Positions 1 through 7,174 of a stretch of 64,000 nt of DNA are shown here, in pieces. The notes beneath the pieces were generated by a model. That model saw only the letters and a program-made list of their open reading frames with translations, was not told the origin of the DNA and did no database searches. The translations under genes and the position numbers were made by a program. Every line of letters begins with the position of its first letter. Positions within the stretch are counted from its first letter, which is position 1. The stretch comes from RGIG4097 sp937885645. GTDB lineage: Bacteria; Bacillota; Clostridia; Christensenellales; CAG-917. Location of the stretch: assembly GCA_937885645.1 (NCBI GenBank), contig CALABJ010000013.1:62001-126000 (forward strand), given 5' to 3'.

Positions 1-786
1 TTTGAATTACAGTGCTCGGGCGGACAAGTTCGTTTGAACAGCATTGAGGTTACATACCAAATCAGCTCTTGTTCTCACGACAATTATACGGAAGTCACAC
101 CTGAAGTACCCGCAACATGCACAGTAAATGGTACAACTGCCGTAATTAGATGTAATAGTTGTGGTGAAGAATTTGGCGGTGAAACAATCCCTGCAAGCCA
201 TGATATGGGTGAATGGACCACGACGACAGCAGCAACATGCACAACTGCTGGTGAACAAACAAGAAGTTGTAATAGGGCTGATTGTGACCATACTGAAACC
301 GAAACAATCGAAGCAACGGGTCACACTTATGTTGAAGGTGTATGCTCTTGTGGCGCAAAAGAACCTAGCGAAAGCGAACCAGTAACAGTGACGTTATCTA
401 CATTCACAGCAACGTCGGCAAGCATGGACAGTGTTGTATCATATGTAACGGCAAAGGGCGGTGGTACATCTAACCCAGTTGTTAACAGTAATCAGATTAG
501 ACTTTACCAAAATTCTGCTGGAACAGGTGGTGGAACTATAACAATTAAAGTAGCAGATGGCTACAAGATTAATAGTGTAACAATTGGTTCTTCAATGAAA
601 ACAAAGATTGCATATACGATCGGTGCTGACGCAACAAAATCCTCAAGTTCAGACTTGGTTGCTAATGGTAAATATACTTATAACGCAGACGGAACTGTTT
701 CGTCGATTACATTCTATTGTATGGGAACATCTACATCAACAAGACTATATGTTAATTACTTGTCTGTGACATATGAACAAGCATAA
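1..786 (+). CDS. Secreted modular surface protein, C-terminal part (5' end outside window)
   Basis: The frame is open from base 1, so the gene starts upstream; the first in-window start codon, a TTG at 34, is internal. The visible part has three sections. The first residues are the tail of one beta-rich module (ending near NSIEVTYQ). Next come Cys-rich repeats of about 45 residues with a TCT..G...R.C....C pattern and a GHTYVEGVCSCGAKEP end, a repeat style common in clostridial surface proteins and probably metal- or disulfide-stabilised. Last is a second copy of the beta module ending RLYVNYLSVTYEQ. The function is unknown; adhesion or polymer binding is only inference. A strong terminator follows 20 bases after the stop. 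Confidence 0.75.
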   Translation, partial: FELQCSGGQVRLNSIEVTYQISSCSHDNYTEVTPEVPATCTVNGTTAVIRCNSCGEEFGGETIPASHDMGEWTTTTAATCTTAGEQTRSCNRADCDHTETETIEATGHTYVEGVCSCGAKEPSESEPVTVTLSTFTATSASMDSVVSYVTAKGGGTSNPVVNSNQIRLYQNSAGTGGGTITIKVADGYKINSVTIGSSMKTKIAYTIGADATKSSSSDLVANGKYTYNADGTVSSITFYCMGTSTSTRLYVNYLSVTYEQA

Positions 787-806
787 TATATGTACTAATA
801 TTGTTA

Positions 807-838
807 AAAAAGGCACTCTTTCGAGTGCCTTTAATTTT
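807..838 (+). terminator. Rho-independent terminator
   Basis: A 10-bp stem (809-818 with 823-832, loop TTTC) is followed by a T-rich tail. It ends transcription of the secreted-protein gene. The stem sequence is nearly the same as the terminator at 13456. Confidence 0.85.
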
Positions 839-986
839 GAATTTGTGGCGATTTTCGGAGAAGTGGTCGCTTGGCGATGACTTTGTTGTTAGCGCAAGCA
901 AAACCTCTCAAAAAGCCTCACGGTGCCTCAAAAGAGCGGAGAAGTGCATTCTGCGGATAAGTTTTTGTGCAAATGGTCAAATATGC

Positions 987-1015
987 TTGAATTTTTCAGC
1001 TTGTTAGTATATAAT
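987..1015 (+). promoter_or_regulatory. Promoter of tRNA-Ser
   Basis: TTGAAT at 987-992 and TATAAT at 1010-1015 are separated by 17 nt. The predicted start is near 1022, 17 nt before the mature tRNA 5' end. Confidence 0.7.
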
Positions 1016-1038
1016 GACTTCCGTTGAATAAAACATGT

Positions 1039-1131
1039 GGAGAAGTCGCCTAGTCTGGTCGAGGGCGCACGACTGGAAATCGTGTAACCGTCAAAAGCGG
1101 TTCGAGGGTTCGAATCTCTCCTTCTCCGCCA
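1039..1131 (+). tRNA. tRNA-Ser (anticodon GGA)
   Basis: The acceptor stem GGAGAAG (1039-1045) pairs with CTTCTCC (1121-1127), followed by discriminator G and an encoded CCA (1129-1131). The anticodon stem is 1068-1072/1080-1084 and the anticodon GGA lies at 1075-1077, reading UCC/UCU serine codons. There is a long class II variable arm and a T-arm with GGTTCGAATC. Its own promoter lies upstream and a terminator directly downstream. Its last 21 bases are duplicated twice further downstream. Confidence 0.96.
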
Positions 1132-1135
1132 AAAT

Positions 1136-1170
1136 AAAAGGATGTCCTGTTGGGCATCTTTTTATTTTTG
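1136..1170 (+). terminator. Terminator after tRNA-Ser
   Basis: An imperfect hairpin (AAAGGATGTCC / GGGCATCTTTTT around a TGTT loop) with a T-rich tail begins five bases after the tRNA CCA. Confidence 0.75.
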
Positions 1171-1187
1171 ATAGCAGTTTGTATGTT

Positions 1188-1201
1188 GGAGAGATTCGAA
1201 C
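1188..1201 (-). repeat. Inverted copy of the tRNA-Ser T-arm core
   Basis: GGAGAGATTCGAAC is the exact reverse complement of the tRNA segment 1108-1121. A degenerate version (10 of 14 matches) lies at about 1370-1383, after the next tRNA 3'-end copy. Each spacer downstream of the tRNA therefore opens with an inverted copy of the core and closes with a direct copy. Confidence 0.7.
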
Positions 1202-1306
1202 AAAAGCGTCAAGAAAACAGTCCTGTGAACTGTTTTTAGCGGTGACCGAAGCAATCCGAAAAGTACATACTTTTATACGACGTAATTGCTTTGAGGATAG
1301 CAAGAA

Positions 1307-1329
1307 CGAATCTCTCCTTCTCCGCCAAA
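1307..1329 (+). repeat. Second copy of the tRNA-Ser 3' end
   Basis: This is an exact 23-base copy of 1111-1133 (tRNA 3' end, CCA and two following As), 196 bases downstream of the original. No tRNA body precedes it. Like the original it is followed at once by a terminator. It is consistent with a left-behind attachment site for an element integrating at the tRNA 3' end. Confidence 0.85.
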
Positions 1330-1331
1330 GA

Positions 1332-1363
1332 ATAGACACCTAAATGGTGTCTTTCTTTTTTTT
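1332..1363 (+). terminator. Terminator after second tRNA 3'-end copy
   Basis: The stem AGACACC (1334-1340) pairs with GGTGTCT (1346-1352), loop TAAAT, followed by a long T run. It would act on read-through from the tRNA or on a transcript of the spacer. Confidence 0.75.
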
Positions 1364-1475
1364 GCTCGAATGAGAGATTTACACAACAAAGTTGTGTGTG
1401 GCACAAATGCCACCGAACCCTCTACCGATGCTGACGCTCCCGCCGAGAGCAAACTTACTCGCGGTCGCTACCAAG

Positions 1476-1498
1476 CGAATCTCTCCTTCTCCGCCAAA
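1476..1498 (+). repeat. Third copy of the tRNA-Ser 3' end
   Basis: This is another exact 23-base copy of 1111-1133, 169 bases after the second. The spacer before it contains small hairpins (about 1379-1395 and 1397-1413) and no coding sequence that I recognise. Confidence 0.85.
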
Positions 1499-1829
1499 GA
1501 TGATAGGGAAGTGCTGACCGCAATTTTTTTTTGTTTTGTTTGATTTTAACAAAAAATTTTCTTTTTTTGATTTTTGTTAGATTTCTCCCTTTGAACGTGA
1601 TCATCTTTTGCAATATATTCGGTTAGAATGCTTGTTTTTGACTAAACAGGCCATTATCTTGCTGGTGAAATCGCTTGCTTGTTGTTTTAAACCCCTACCA
1701 AAATTTTTTTTGTAAATTTTTGACAAATCCTTTCATTAAAAATGCAGTTCTATTCGGTTGTTTTATCCTTTATGCAGGCGCATTTTCAAGACGCGCGCAT
1801 TTTGTATTACAAAATATGACAAAACTAGA
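1499..1829. other. AT-rich gene-free stretch
   Basis: The stretch is dominated by T tracts. I see no gene, RNA or clear repeat in it. With the tRNA-end array it makes an 800-base gap before the ABC transporter operon. Confidence 0.5.
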
Positions 1830-1858
1830 TTGATTTTTTTTTGGTTTTAGTTTATAAT
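1830..1858 (+). promoter_or_regulatory. Promoter of the ABC transporter operon
   Basis: TTGATT (1830-1835), a 17-nt spacer, then TATAAT (1853-1858). It predicts an 80-nt leader before the first gene at 1946. I see no recognisable riboswitch or operator in that leader. Confidence 0.65.
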
Positions 1859-1945
1859 GCCAAGGAAGAGTATTATTCTGCACAAGTGTACGCAGATGTT
1901 CCTCAAAACATTCATTCGATTTGGCATTACTTAAGGAGTGCATAT

Positions 1946-2254
1946 ATGGCGCAATTGGTTCTTGCATTAAACAAATTAGGCAAAGTTGACACAGCATTCA
2001 TTTGTGTTTGCGCAGGCATTGTTGTTGCAATCGTCGCAATTTATTTTTTGATGCCCGTTTTCAAAAAGGCTCAATATCAACAACAAATTGACAACCTCAG
2101 AGCTCGTGAGGCTGCTATGAAGGCTGCAAAAGAAGGCAAGGTTGAATCCGATGTTGCTGAAAATGTGGTTTCAGAAGATGTCGTGGCAGATGATAATGTT
2201 GTTTCAACCGATACACAAGAAACCTCCGCAGTCAGCGAGGATGTTGCCGAATAA
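1946..2254 (+). CDS. Small single-pass membrane protein with acidic tail, unknown function
   Basis: The product is 102 residues. The start is ATG 1946, because AAGGAG lies seven bases upstream at 1933-1938; upstream in-frame codons have no such site. A transmembrane helix occupies about residues 16-38, then a short basic-amphipathic stretch, then a tail very rich in Val, Ser, Asp and Glu (residues 65-102). It is the first gene of a tight operon: three bases separate it from the next unknown membrane protein, which is followed by an ABC ATPase and two permeases. I do not recognise the family. A role as accessory subunit or regulator of the transporter is inference from position only. Confidence 0.75.
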   Translation: MAQLVLALNKLGKVDTAFICVCAGIVVAIVAIYFLMPVFKKAQYQQQIDNLRAREAAMKAAKEGKVESDVAENVVSEDVVADDNVVSTDTQETSAVSEDVAE

Positions 2255-2257
2255 TCT

Positions 2258-3568
2258 ATGAAACGATCCAAAACCTTCGCAAAAGTAGTCTACTATCTGT
2301 TCACGATTTCGCTGGGCATCTTGATGTGTTTCTTCTTGCCGTACCTGTTTATGTATGACGGCGAGTCAATGAACATGATCGAGGAATCCCTTGAAGAGGG
2401 CAGACCTGCAGACAGCATGGCTCTTGTAGGTGGTTATTTCAAGTCCGAACCTATTTTTGCACAGGATTTCCCCGGCGGTGGAAGCATTGTTCTCTTTGAA
2501 TCCGCAACTCTCTATGACAAGAAATACGGCGAGGGAGAGGATGCCAAAACCAAATTTAGACTGCACAAGTCATACGCAGGTTTTGTCTATGGCGTTGATG
2601 GAATTTACAACACTAGACAAGAGCAAAACAACCAAACCATTCTCAAAATCGTCACCGACAGTGGTGAAGTGGATTTTGACCTCCTCAACACAGACCTTAA
2701 CAACGATGGCGCAATGGATGCCATCTCTACACTCATCAAAAACGGATTCTTCCTTATTGATATCCCCGAAGACAAGCTTGCTGAGCTTTCTGTGGGTTCA
2801 ATGTCCGCACTGAAATTCATCGACAAGGATGGCAATGTTTTTGCAGAAGCCACTTTGCCCCAAGACAATTTTGGAGCAGGCAAGTTGTTCGACACTCAGT
2901 TCTTCAATGACGTAGAATCAACAATCGCAAAATACAACGAAATCATCGACTTTGAAGTCAACAATGCCGACGATGCAAACTATGATGCAAAGCTCGAAGC
3001 AATGGCAAAGGAACTGAGCACTCTCGATGAAGAACTCATCGGCAAAGGATATTCAAAGAGCACCACAAGCATCGCTCGTTCACGCGCCGACAAGCTTGCC
3101 ACAATCACCATCGTATTCTACTTTGTCGGAATCCTCATCATCGGTGACCTTCTTGTTGGACGCAGATACACCATCAAGGCAGGCAAGTGGGTTCTCACAA
3201 AAGTGTTCAAGGTTGACTTTGAGAAGTTGGCAGAAAAACGTAAGAGCAAGAAGCAGGCAGCGGAAGCACAAGTGGCAGACTTTGGAAACGACTATTTCTG
3301 TCAAGTAGTGTTTGAGCTTGATGCTGAGTCAAAGGCAAATGCTGACGATGAAATCAAAGTCAGCTATACAAGTGAAACCCAAAACGTCACCTTCACTCTT
3401 AACAAGGCCAATGGTTATGTTGATCGCCAAAGAGTGCAAAAAGATGTTCTCAATTTGAGTGGGGTAGAATCACTGAATTTTATCCAATATAATGAAATTC
3501 CAGATTTGTTGATCGTTGAAGGTTTCAACAAGTCAGTAATAATAAAAACAATGATGCAAGAGGAATAG
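2258..3568 (+). CDS. Two-TM membrane protein with large external domain, unknown function
   Basis: The product is 436 residues. One hydrophobic helix lies at about residues 9-31 and another at about 281-302, so the roughly 250 residues between them are probably outside the cell and the last 130 inside. The external part is hydrophilic with no motif I know; the cytoplasmic C-terminus begins with a Lys-rich stretch. Gaps of three bases on both sides tie it to the 102-residue membrane protein and to the ABC ATPase. The topology would suit a sensor or a transporter scaffold, but that is inference. Confidence 0.75.
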   Translation: MKRSKTFAKVVYYLFTISLGILMCFFLPYLFMYDGESMNMIEESLEEGRPADSMALVGGYFKSEPIFAQDFPGGGSIVLFESATLYDKKYGEGEDAKTKFRLHKSYAGFVYGVDGIYNTRQEQNNQTILKIVTDSGEVDFDLLNTDLNNDGAMDAISTLIKNGFFLIDIPEDKLAELSVGSMSALKFIDKDGNVFAEATLPQDNFGAGKLFDTQFFNDVESTIAKYNEIIDFEVNNADDANYDAKLEAMAKELSTLDEELIGKGYSKSTTSIARSRADKLATITIVFYFVGILIIGDLLVGRRYTIKAGKWVLTKVFKVDFEKLAEKRKSKKQAAEAQVADFGNDYFCQVVFELDAESKANADDEIKVSYTSETQNVTFTLNKANGYVDRQRVQKDVLNLSGVESLNFIQYNEIPDLLIVEGFNKSVIIKTMMQEE

Positions 3569-3571
3569 CAC

Positions 3572-4648
3572 ATGAAAATTACACTCAATCATTTGACAAA
3601 AATTTTCCCTAACAGAAAAAAGAAAGCTCCAGATGTCGTTGCTGTCAATGACATGTCAATCGAAATCCCTTCTGGCAAGCTCGTCGGTCTGTTGGGACCG
3701 TCAGGTTGCGGAAAGTCCACAACTCTCTTTATGTTGTCTGGTCTTGAAGCACCTACCAGCGGAACAATTTTGTTCGACAACCAAGATGTCACAACTTTGG
3801 CACCTGAAAGACGTGGTATTGGCCTTGTTTTCCAAAACTACGCACTCTATCCTCACATGACAGTGGAACAAAACATTTCATTCCCTCTTGTCAATATGAG
3901 AATGCCCAAAGCTGAAGCAAAAGCAAGAGCTCTTGACGTTGCAAAATTGGTTCAAATTGAAGACCTTATGGCAAGAAAGCCCAGTGAACTTTCTGGCGGT
4001 CAACAACAACGTGTTGCAATCGCACGTGCACTTGCAAAAATGCCCAACGTTCTTCTTCTCGACGAACCTCTTTCAAACCTTGACGCACGTTTGAGACTTC
4101 AAACTCGTGAAGAAATCAAGCGCATTCAACGCGAAACAGGCATCACAACCGTCTTCGTCACACACGACCAAGAAGAAGCAATGTCAATTTGCGACATTAT
4201 GGTCGTTATGAAGCTTGGTATTGTGCAACAAATTGGCGAACCTCAAAGCATTTACGATAATCCTTCAAACCTCTTTGTCGCAAAATTCCTTGGAACACCT
4301 CCCATCAACGTGTTCAATGGTGAAGTCCGTGAAGGCAAACTCTACATCGGTGAAGAAGCAGTCCTCGACGTGCCCGAAGTTGACGACAGAAAAGTTTACG
4401 TCGGCATTCGTCCTGAAGGCTTTATCTACGATGAAAATGGTCCTTTGACTTTGGATGTCACTCGTATTGAAGTTATGGGCAGAGATAAATCTGTTGTTTC
4501 TACACACGCACATAGTGTGAACGAAACTATCAGAACAATCATTGACTCAGACGTCAAACTCCCCGACGGAGCAACAAAACTTACATTCACATTGAAACCC
4601 AACAAGGTGCATCTCTTTGATGCAGAAACTGAAGAGAGGATTAAATAA
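3572..4648 (+). CDS. Carbohydrate ABC transporter ATPase (MalK/UgpC/MsmK type)
   Basis: The product is 358 residues, the usual length for the CUT1-family ATPase that powers import of oligosaccharides or glycerol-phosphate compounds. The Walker A motif GPSGCGKST is at residues 42-50, the signature LSGGQQQR at 140-147, and Walker B with catalytic Glu (LLLDEP, D164-E165) is followed by the SNLD D-loop and the TVFVTHD His switch. Residues from about 235 on form the TOBE-type C-terminal domain of the MalK group. The stop overlaps the start of the first permease by one base. In many Gram-positives such an ATPase serves several transporters; here it sits with its own permeases. The substrate cannot be read from it. 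Confidence 0.95.
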   Translation: MKITLNHLTKIFPNRKKKAPDVVAVNDMSIEIPSGKLVGLLGPSGCGKSTTLFMLSGLEAPTSGTILFDNQDVTTLAPERRGIGLVFQNYALYPHMTVEQNISFPLVNMRMPKAEAKARALDVAKLVQIEDLMARKPSELSGGQQQRVAIARALAKMPNVLLLDEPLSNLDARLRLQTREEIKRIQRETGITTVFVTHDQEEAMSICDIMVVMKLGIVQQIGEPQSIYDNPSNLFVAKFLGTPPINVFNGEVREGKLYIGEEAVLDVPEVDDRKVYVGIRPEGFIYDENGPLTLDVTRIEVMGRDKSVVSTHAHSVNETIRTIIDSDVKLPDGATKLTFTLKPNKVHLFDAETEERIK

Positions 4649-6039
4649 TGGCAGAAAAAGATAAATCTTTGCTTGAAGAAAACAAAGATTTGACAGTTGA
4701 AACAATCGAATCTTCGGTTGACGCGGAAAACTTGGATTCACTCCAAGAACTTGCCGTTGAAGAGGTGTCTGCTAAAAAGCAAATGCCTGCTTTCGTATCT
4801 AAAGTCGGAAATTTTGCAAAGACAAAGGCCATCAACGTAAAAGATGGCATCGTTGGAAAGTTTACTGATATGAAAGAAAGCGTCGTTGATGCGGTTGATT
4901 CCACTAAAACTTTCTTCAAGAGTTTAAGCAAAAACAACAACGTTGAGGAGACTCGCACCGTCGTTTCACCCGATGGTCAAGTCGTTCAAGAATTCCTTGC
5001 CTCACCCAGACTTTCAAATGGCGAAAGATTCAAGAGATTCATGCGCTCACAACAAGGCTGGTTATTTGTTATGCCTGCTGTTGTTTTGATGGCAATCTTC
5101 ACATTCTATCCCATTATCAGCTCATTCATCAACGCATTTAGAGAAGGCTACAACCCCTTGAACGAATTCGGCGCAAAGTGGACAGGAATTGGTTTTGAAA
5201 ACTTTGCTGCAGTTTTGAGAGGGGATACAGGAACTGGTGGCTTCAGCTTTTTGCAATGTTTGACAAACACATTGATTTTGACATTTGTGTCTGTCCCTCT
5301 TTCAACAGCTATTGCATTGCTCATCGCTGTGGCGCTCAACTCCATCAAGCCTCTCCAAAAGGCATATCAAACAGTGCTTTTCCTGCCTTATCTCACCAAC
5401 TCATTGGCAATGGGCGCAGTTTTCTTGACATTCTTTGATGTTATCGGAACGTCTCGTCAACACCTTGCTGGCTTAGGAGAATATGGTATTGTCAACGATT
5501 TCTTGGCGCTGTTTGGAGCCGACCCGATAGAGTGGGTTAAAGGAACGCGTCTTATAATTGAAAACGGCAAGGTGACCAGAGAAGCATTGTCATGGTCATT
5601 GGGTTCAGTTGATATTCCTTGGACCAAATATTTGATTATGATCGTGTATGAAGTGTGGTCAGGTCTTCCTTTCAAAATTTTGATTTTGTTCAGCGCACTT
5701 CAAAGCATCAACAAACAATATTACGATGCTGCAAAGGTTGACGGCGCATCAAAGACAACTGTTTTGTTTAAGATAACAACGCCTCTCATTTCACCTATGC
5801 TTTCGTACCTCCTTATCACAGGTATTATGGGCGGAATGAAACAATACTCAGCAATCGTTGGTGTCTTCGGCGTAGACATGTCAGATGGCACAATGGGCAC
5901 AATGGTCGGTTATATTTACAACTATCTGCAAAGCGGTGATATGGGCTATGCGTATGCGGGTTCACTCATCTTGTTTGTGATAATTATGATCATAACTGTA
6001 ATCAATTTGCGCGTAAGTAAGAAACGCGTCACATACTAG
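4648..6039 (+). CDS. ABC sugar transporter permease, MalF type, with long N-terminal extension
   Basis: The product is 463 residues, well above the roughly 300 usual for a Gram-positive MalF-type permease. Residues 1-130 are a hydrophilic extension with an acidic start and amphipathic stretches. The membrane part begins near residue 137 and has about six helices. The EAA loop that docks on the ATPase is visible as YYDAAKVDGASK. The start overlaps the ATPase stop by one base; the second permease follows after 11 bases. The family imports sugars together with the MalG-type partner, the ATPase and a binding protein. The extension is unusual and has no recognised domain. Confidence 0.93.
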   Translation: MAEKDKSLLEENKDLTVETIESSVDAENLDSLQELAVEEVSAKKQMPAFVSKVGNFAKTKAINVKDGIVGKFTDMKESVVDAVDSTKTFFKSLSKNNNVEETRTVVSPDGQVVQEFLASPRLSNGERFKRFMRSQQGWLFVMPAVVLMAIFTFYPIISSFINAFREGYNPLNEFGAKWTGIGFENFAAVLRGDTGTGGFSFLQCLTNTLILTFVSVPLSTAIALLIAVALNSIKPLQKAYQTVLFLPYLTNSLAMGAVFLTFFDVIGTSRQHLAGLGEYGIVNDFLALFGADPIEWVKGTRLIIENGKVTREALSWSLGSVDIPWTKYLIMIVYEVWSGLPFKILILFSALQSINKQYYDAAKVDGASKTTVLFKITTPLISPMLSYLLITGIMGGMKQYSAIVGVFGVDMSDGTMGTMVGYIYNYLQSGDMGYAYAGSLILFVIIMIITVINLRVSKKRVTY

Positions 6040-6050
6040 GGAGGTGCGAT

Positions 6051-7067
6051 ATGGAACAAGAAATGAAAGCAACCATGCTTGAAGAAAACGTCACATCGCC
6101 CGAAGTTGTTGAAACAGAGCAACCTGTTGCACAAGTTTCGTTTGACGTTGAAAAAGAACGTAGAAGACAAAAAGTTGGCAATATATTGAAAAACGTATTT
6201 GTTTATTTGTTTTTGACGATATGTGCAGCGCTGGCGTTCTTGCCTTTCTTCTGGATGTTTGTCACATCTGTGAAAGATGAACATTCATACAGAGACCCTA
6301 CATCCTCATTTTTCCCTGATAGAATTATGTGGGAAAACTACAAAGTAGTTTTCAATCAAACAAGTTCCGGTGTCAACTTTACACAAATCCTGACAAACAC
6401 CCTTGTTGTCGGCATTTTGTCAACATTGCTCGGCCTTGTCATAATCATCATCACAGCATATGCACTTGCAAGAATGAACTTCAAAGGCAAAAACCTGTTG
6501 TTCACTCTTATGCTTGGCACAATGATGATCCCTGGCGAAATGTACACACTGACAAACTATTTGACTGTTTCACCCAGCCAATTCAATTGGGTTGACACGT
6601 ACACAGTTTTGATCGTACCTTTCCTCGTCAGCGTCTATTATACTTATCTGCTCAGAAACAACTTTATGCAAATACCCAATTCACTCTATCAAGCCGCAAA
6701 GGTTGATGGACTTTCAGATTTTGGTTATCTTGTGAAAGTTATGATTCCTCTGACAGCACCTACATTGATTTCTATCACACTTCTCAAGTTTATCGGCACA
6801 TGGAACTCATACATTTGGCCTCAACTTGTCAACAACCAACCTTGGCAAATGATCACCAACTGGGTTATGTGGGGATTCAACGACAGCGAAGGAATCTTGT
6901 ATGGCGCAGAGGGCATTTTGAGCAATGTTAGTGGTTATGGTTCAGAACCTTTGACAACACTGAAGATGGCAGCAGTCTGCTTGGTCAGCTTGCCTTTGCT
7001 GGTCTTGTTCATATTCTGCAGAAAGTACATCATGAAAGGTGTGTCAAAGAGCGGAACAAAGGGCTAA
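6051..7067 (+). CDS. ABC sugar transporter permease, MalG type
   Basis: The product is 338 residues. Residues 1-55 form a hydrophilic extension, acidic then Arg/Lys-rich, before the first of about six membrane helices. The EAA loop (LYQAAKVDGLSDFGYLVKV) is intact. A strong GGGAGGT site lies just before ATG 6051. It is the partner of the MalF-type permease upstream and the last gene before an internal terminator; the solute-binding protein lies beyond that terminator. Confidence 0.94.
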   Translation: MEQEMKATMLEENVTSPEVVETEQPVAQVSFDVEKERRRQKVGNILKNVFVYLFLTICAALAFLPFFWMFVTSVKDEHSYRDPTSSFFPDRIMWENYKVVFNQTSSGVNFTQILTNTLVVGILSTLLGLVIIIITAYALARMNFKGKNLLFTLMLGTMMIPGEMYTLTNYLTVSPSQFNWVDTYTVLIVPFLVSVYYTYLLRNNFMQIPNSLYQAAKVDGLSDFGYLVKVMIPLTAPTLISITLLKFIGTWNSYIWPQLVNNQPWQMITNWVMWGFNDSEGILYGAEGILSNVSGYGSEPLTTLKMAAVCLVSLPLLVLFIFCRKYIMKGVSKSGTKG

Positions 7068-7069
7068 AA

Positions 7070-7098
7070 TTAAGCCACCTTTTTGGTGGCTTTTTCTC
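7070..7098 (+). terminator. Terminator between permeases and binding protein
   Basis: The stem AAGCCACC (7072-7079) pairs with GGTGGCTT (7085-7092), followed by TTT. It splits the transporter operon: the binding-protein gene needs read-through or a promoter in 7099-7160, where I find no good -35 box. Confidence 0.8.
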
Positions 7099-7174
7099 GT
7101 GTATCCCCCAATAGGGTACAAATATATCTAAGTAGCAAACAAATAAAAAAAACTATATTAAAGGAGAAAAATCA

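Noticed and set aside
1134..1330. Second tRNA upstream of the 1307 copy (a 7-base loop with UGU lies near 1230)
   Set aside because: No matching acceptor 5' strand, D-arm or proper T-arm spacing; only the 3' end is tRNA-like.
1035..1343. Open frames across tRNA-Ser and its 3'-end copies
   Set aside because: They run through the tRNA and terminators; no ribosome-binding site and no protein-like sequence.
1111..1498. CRISPR-like array
   Set aside because: Only three copies with unequal 146-173 base spacers; the repeat is the tRNA 3' end and no cas gene is present.
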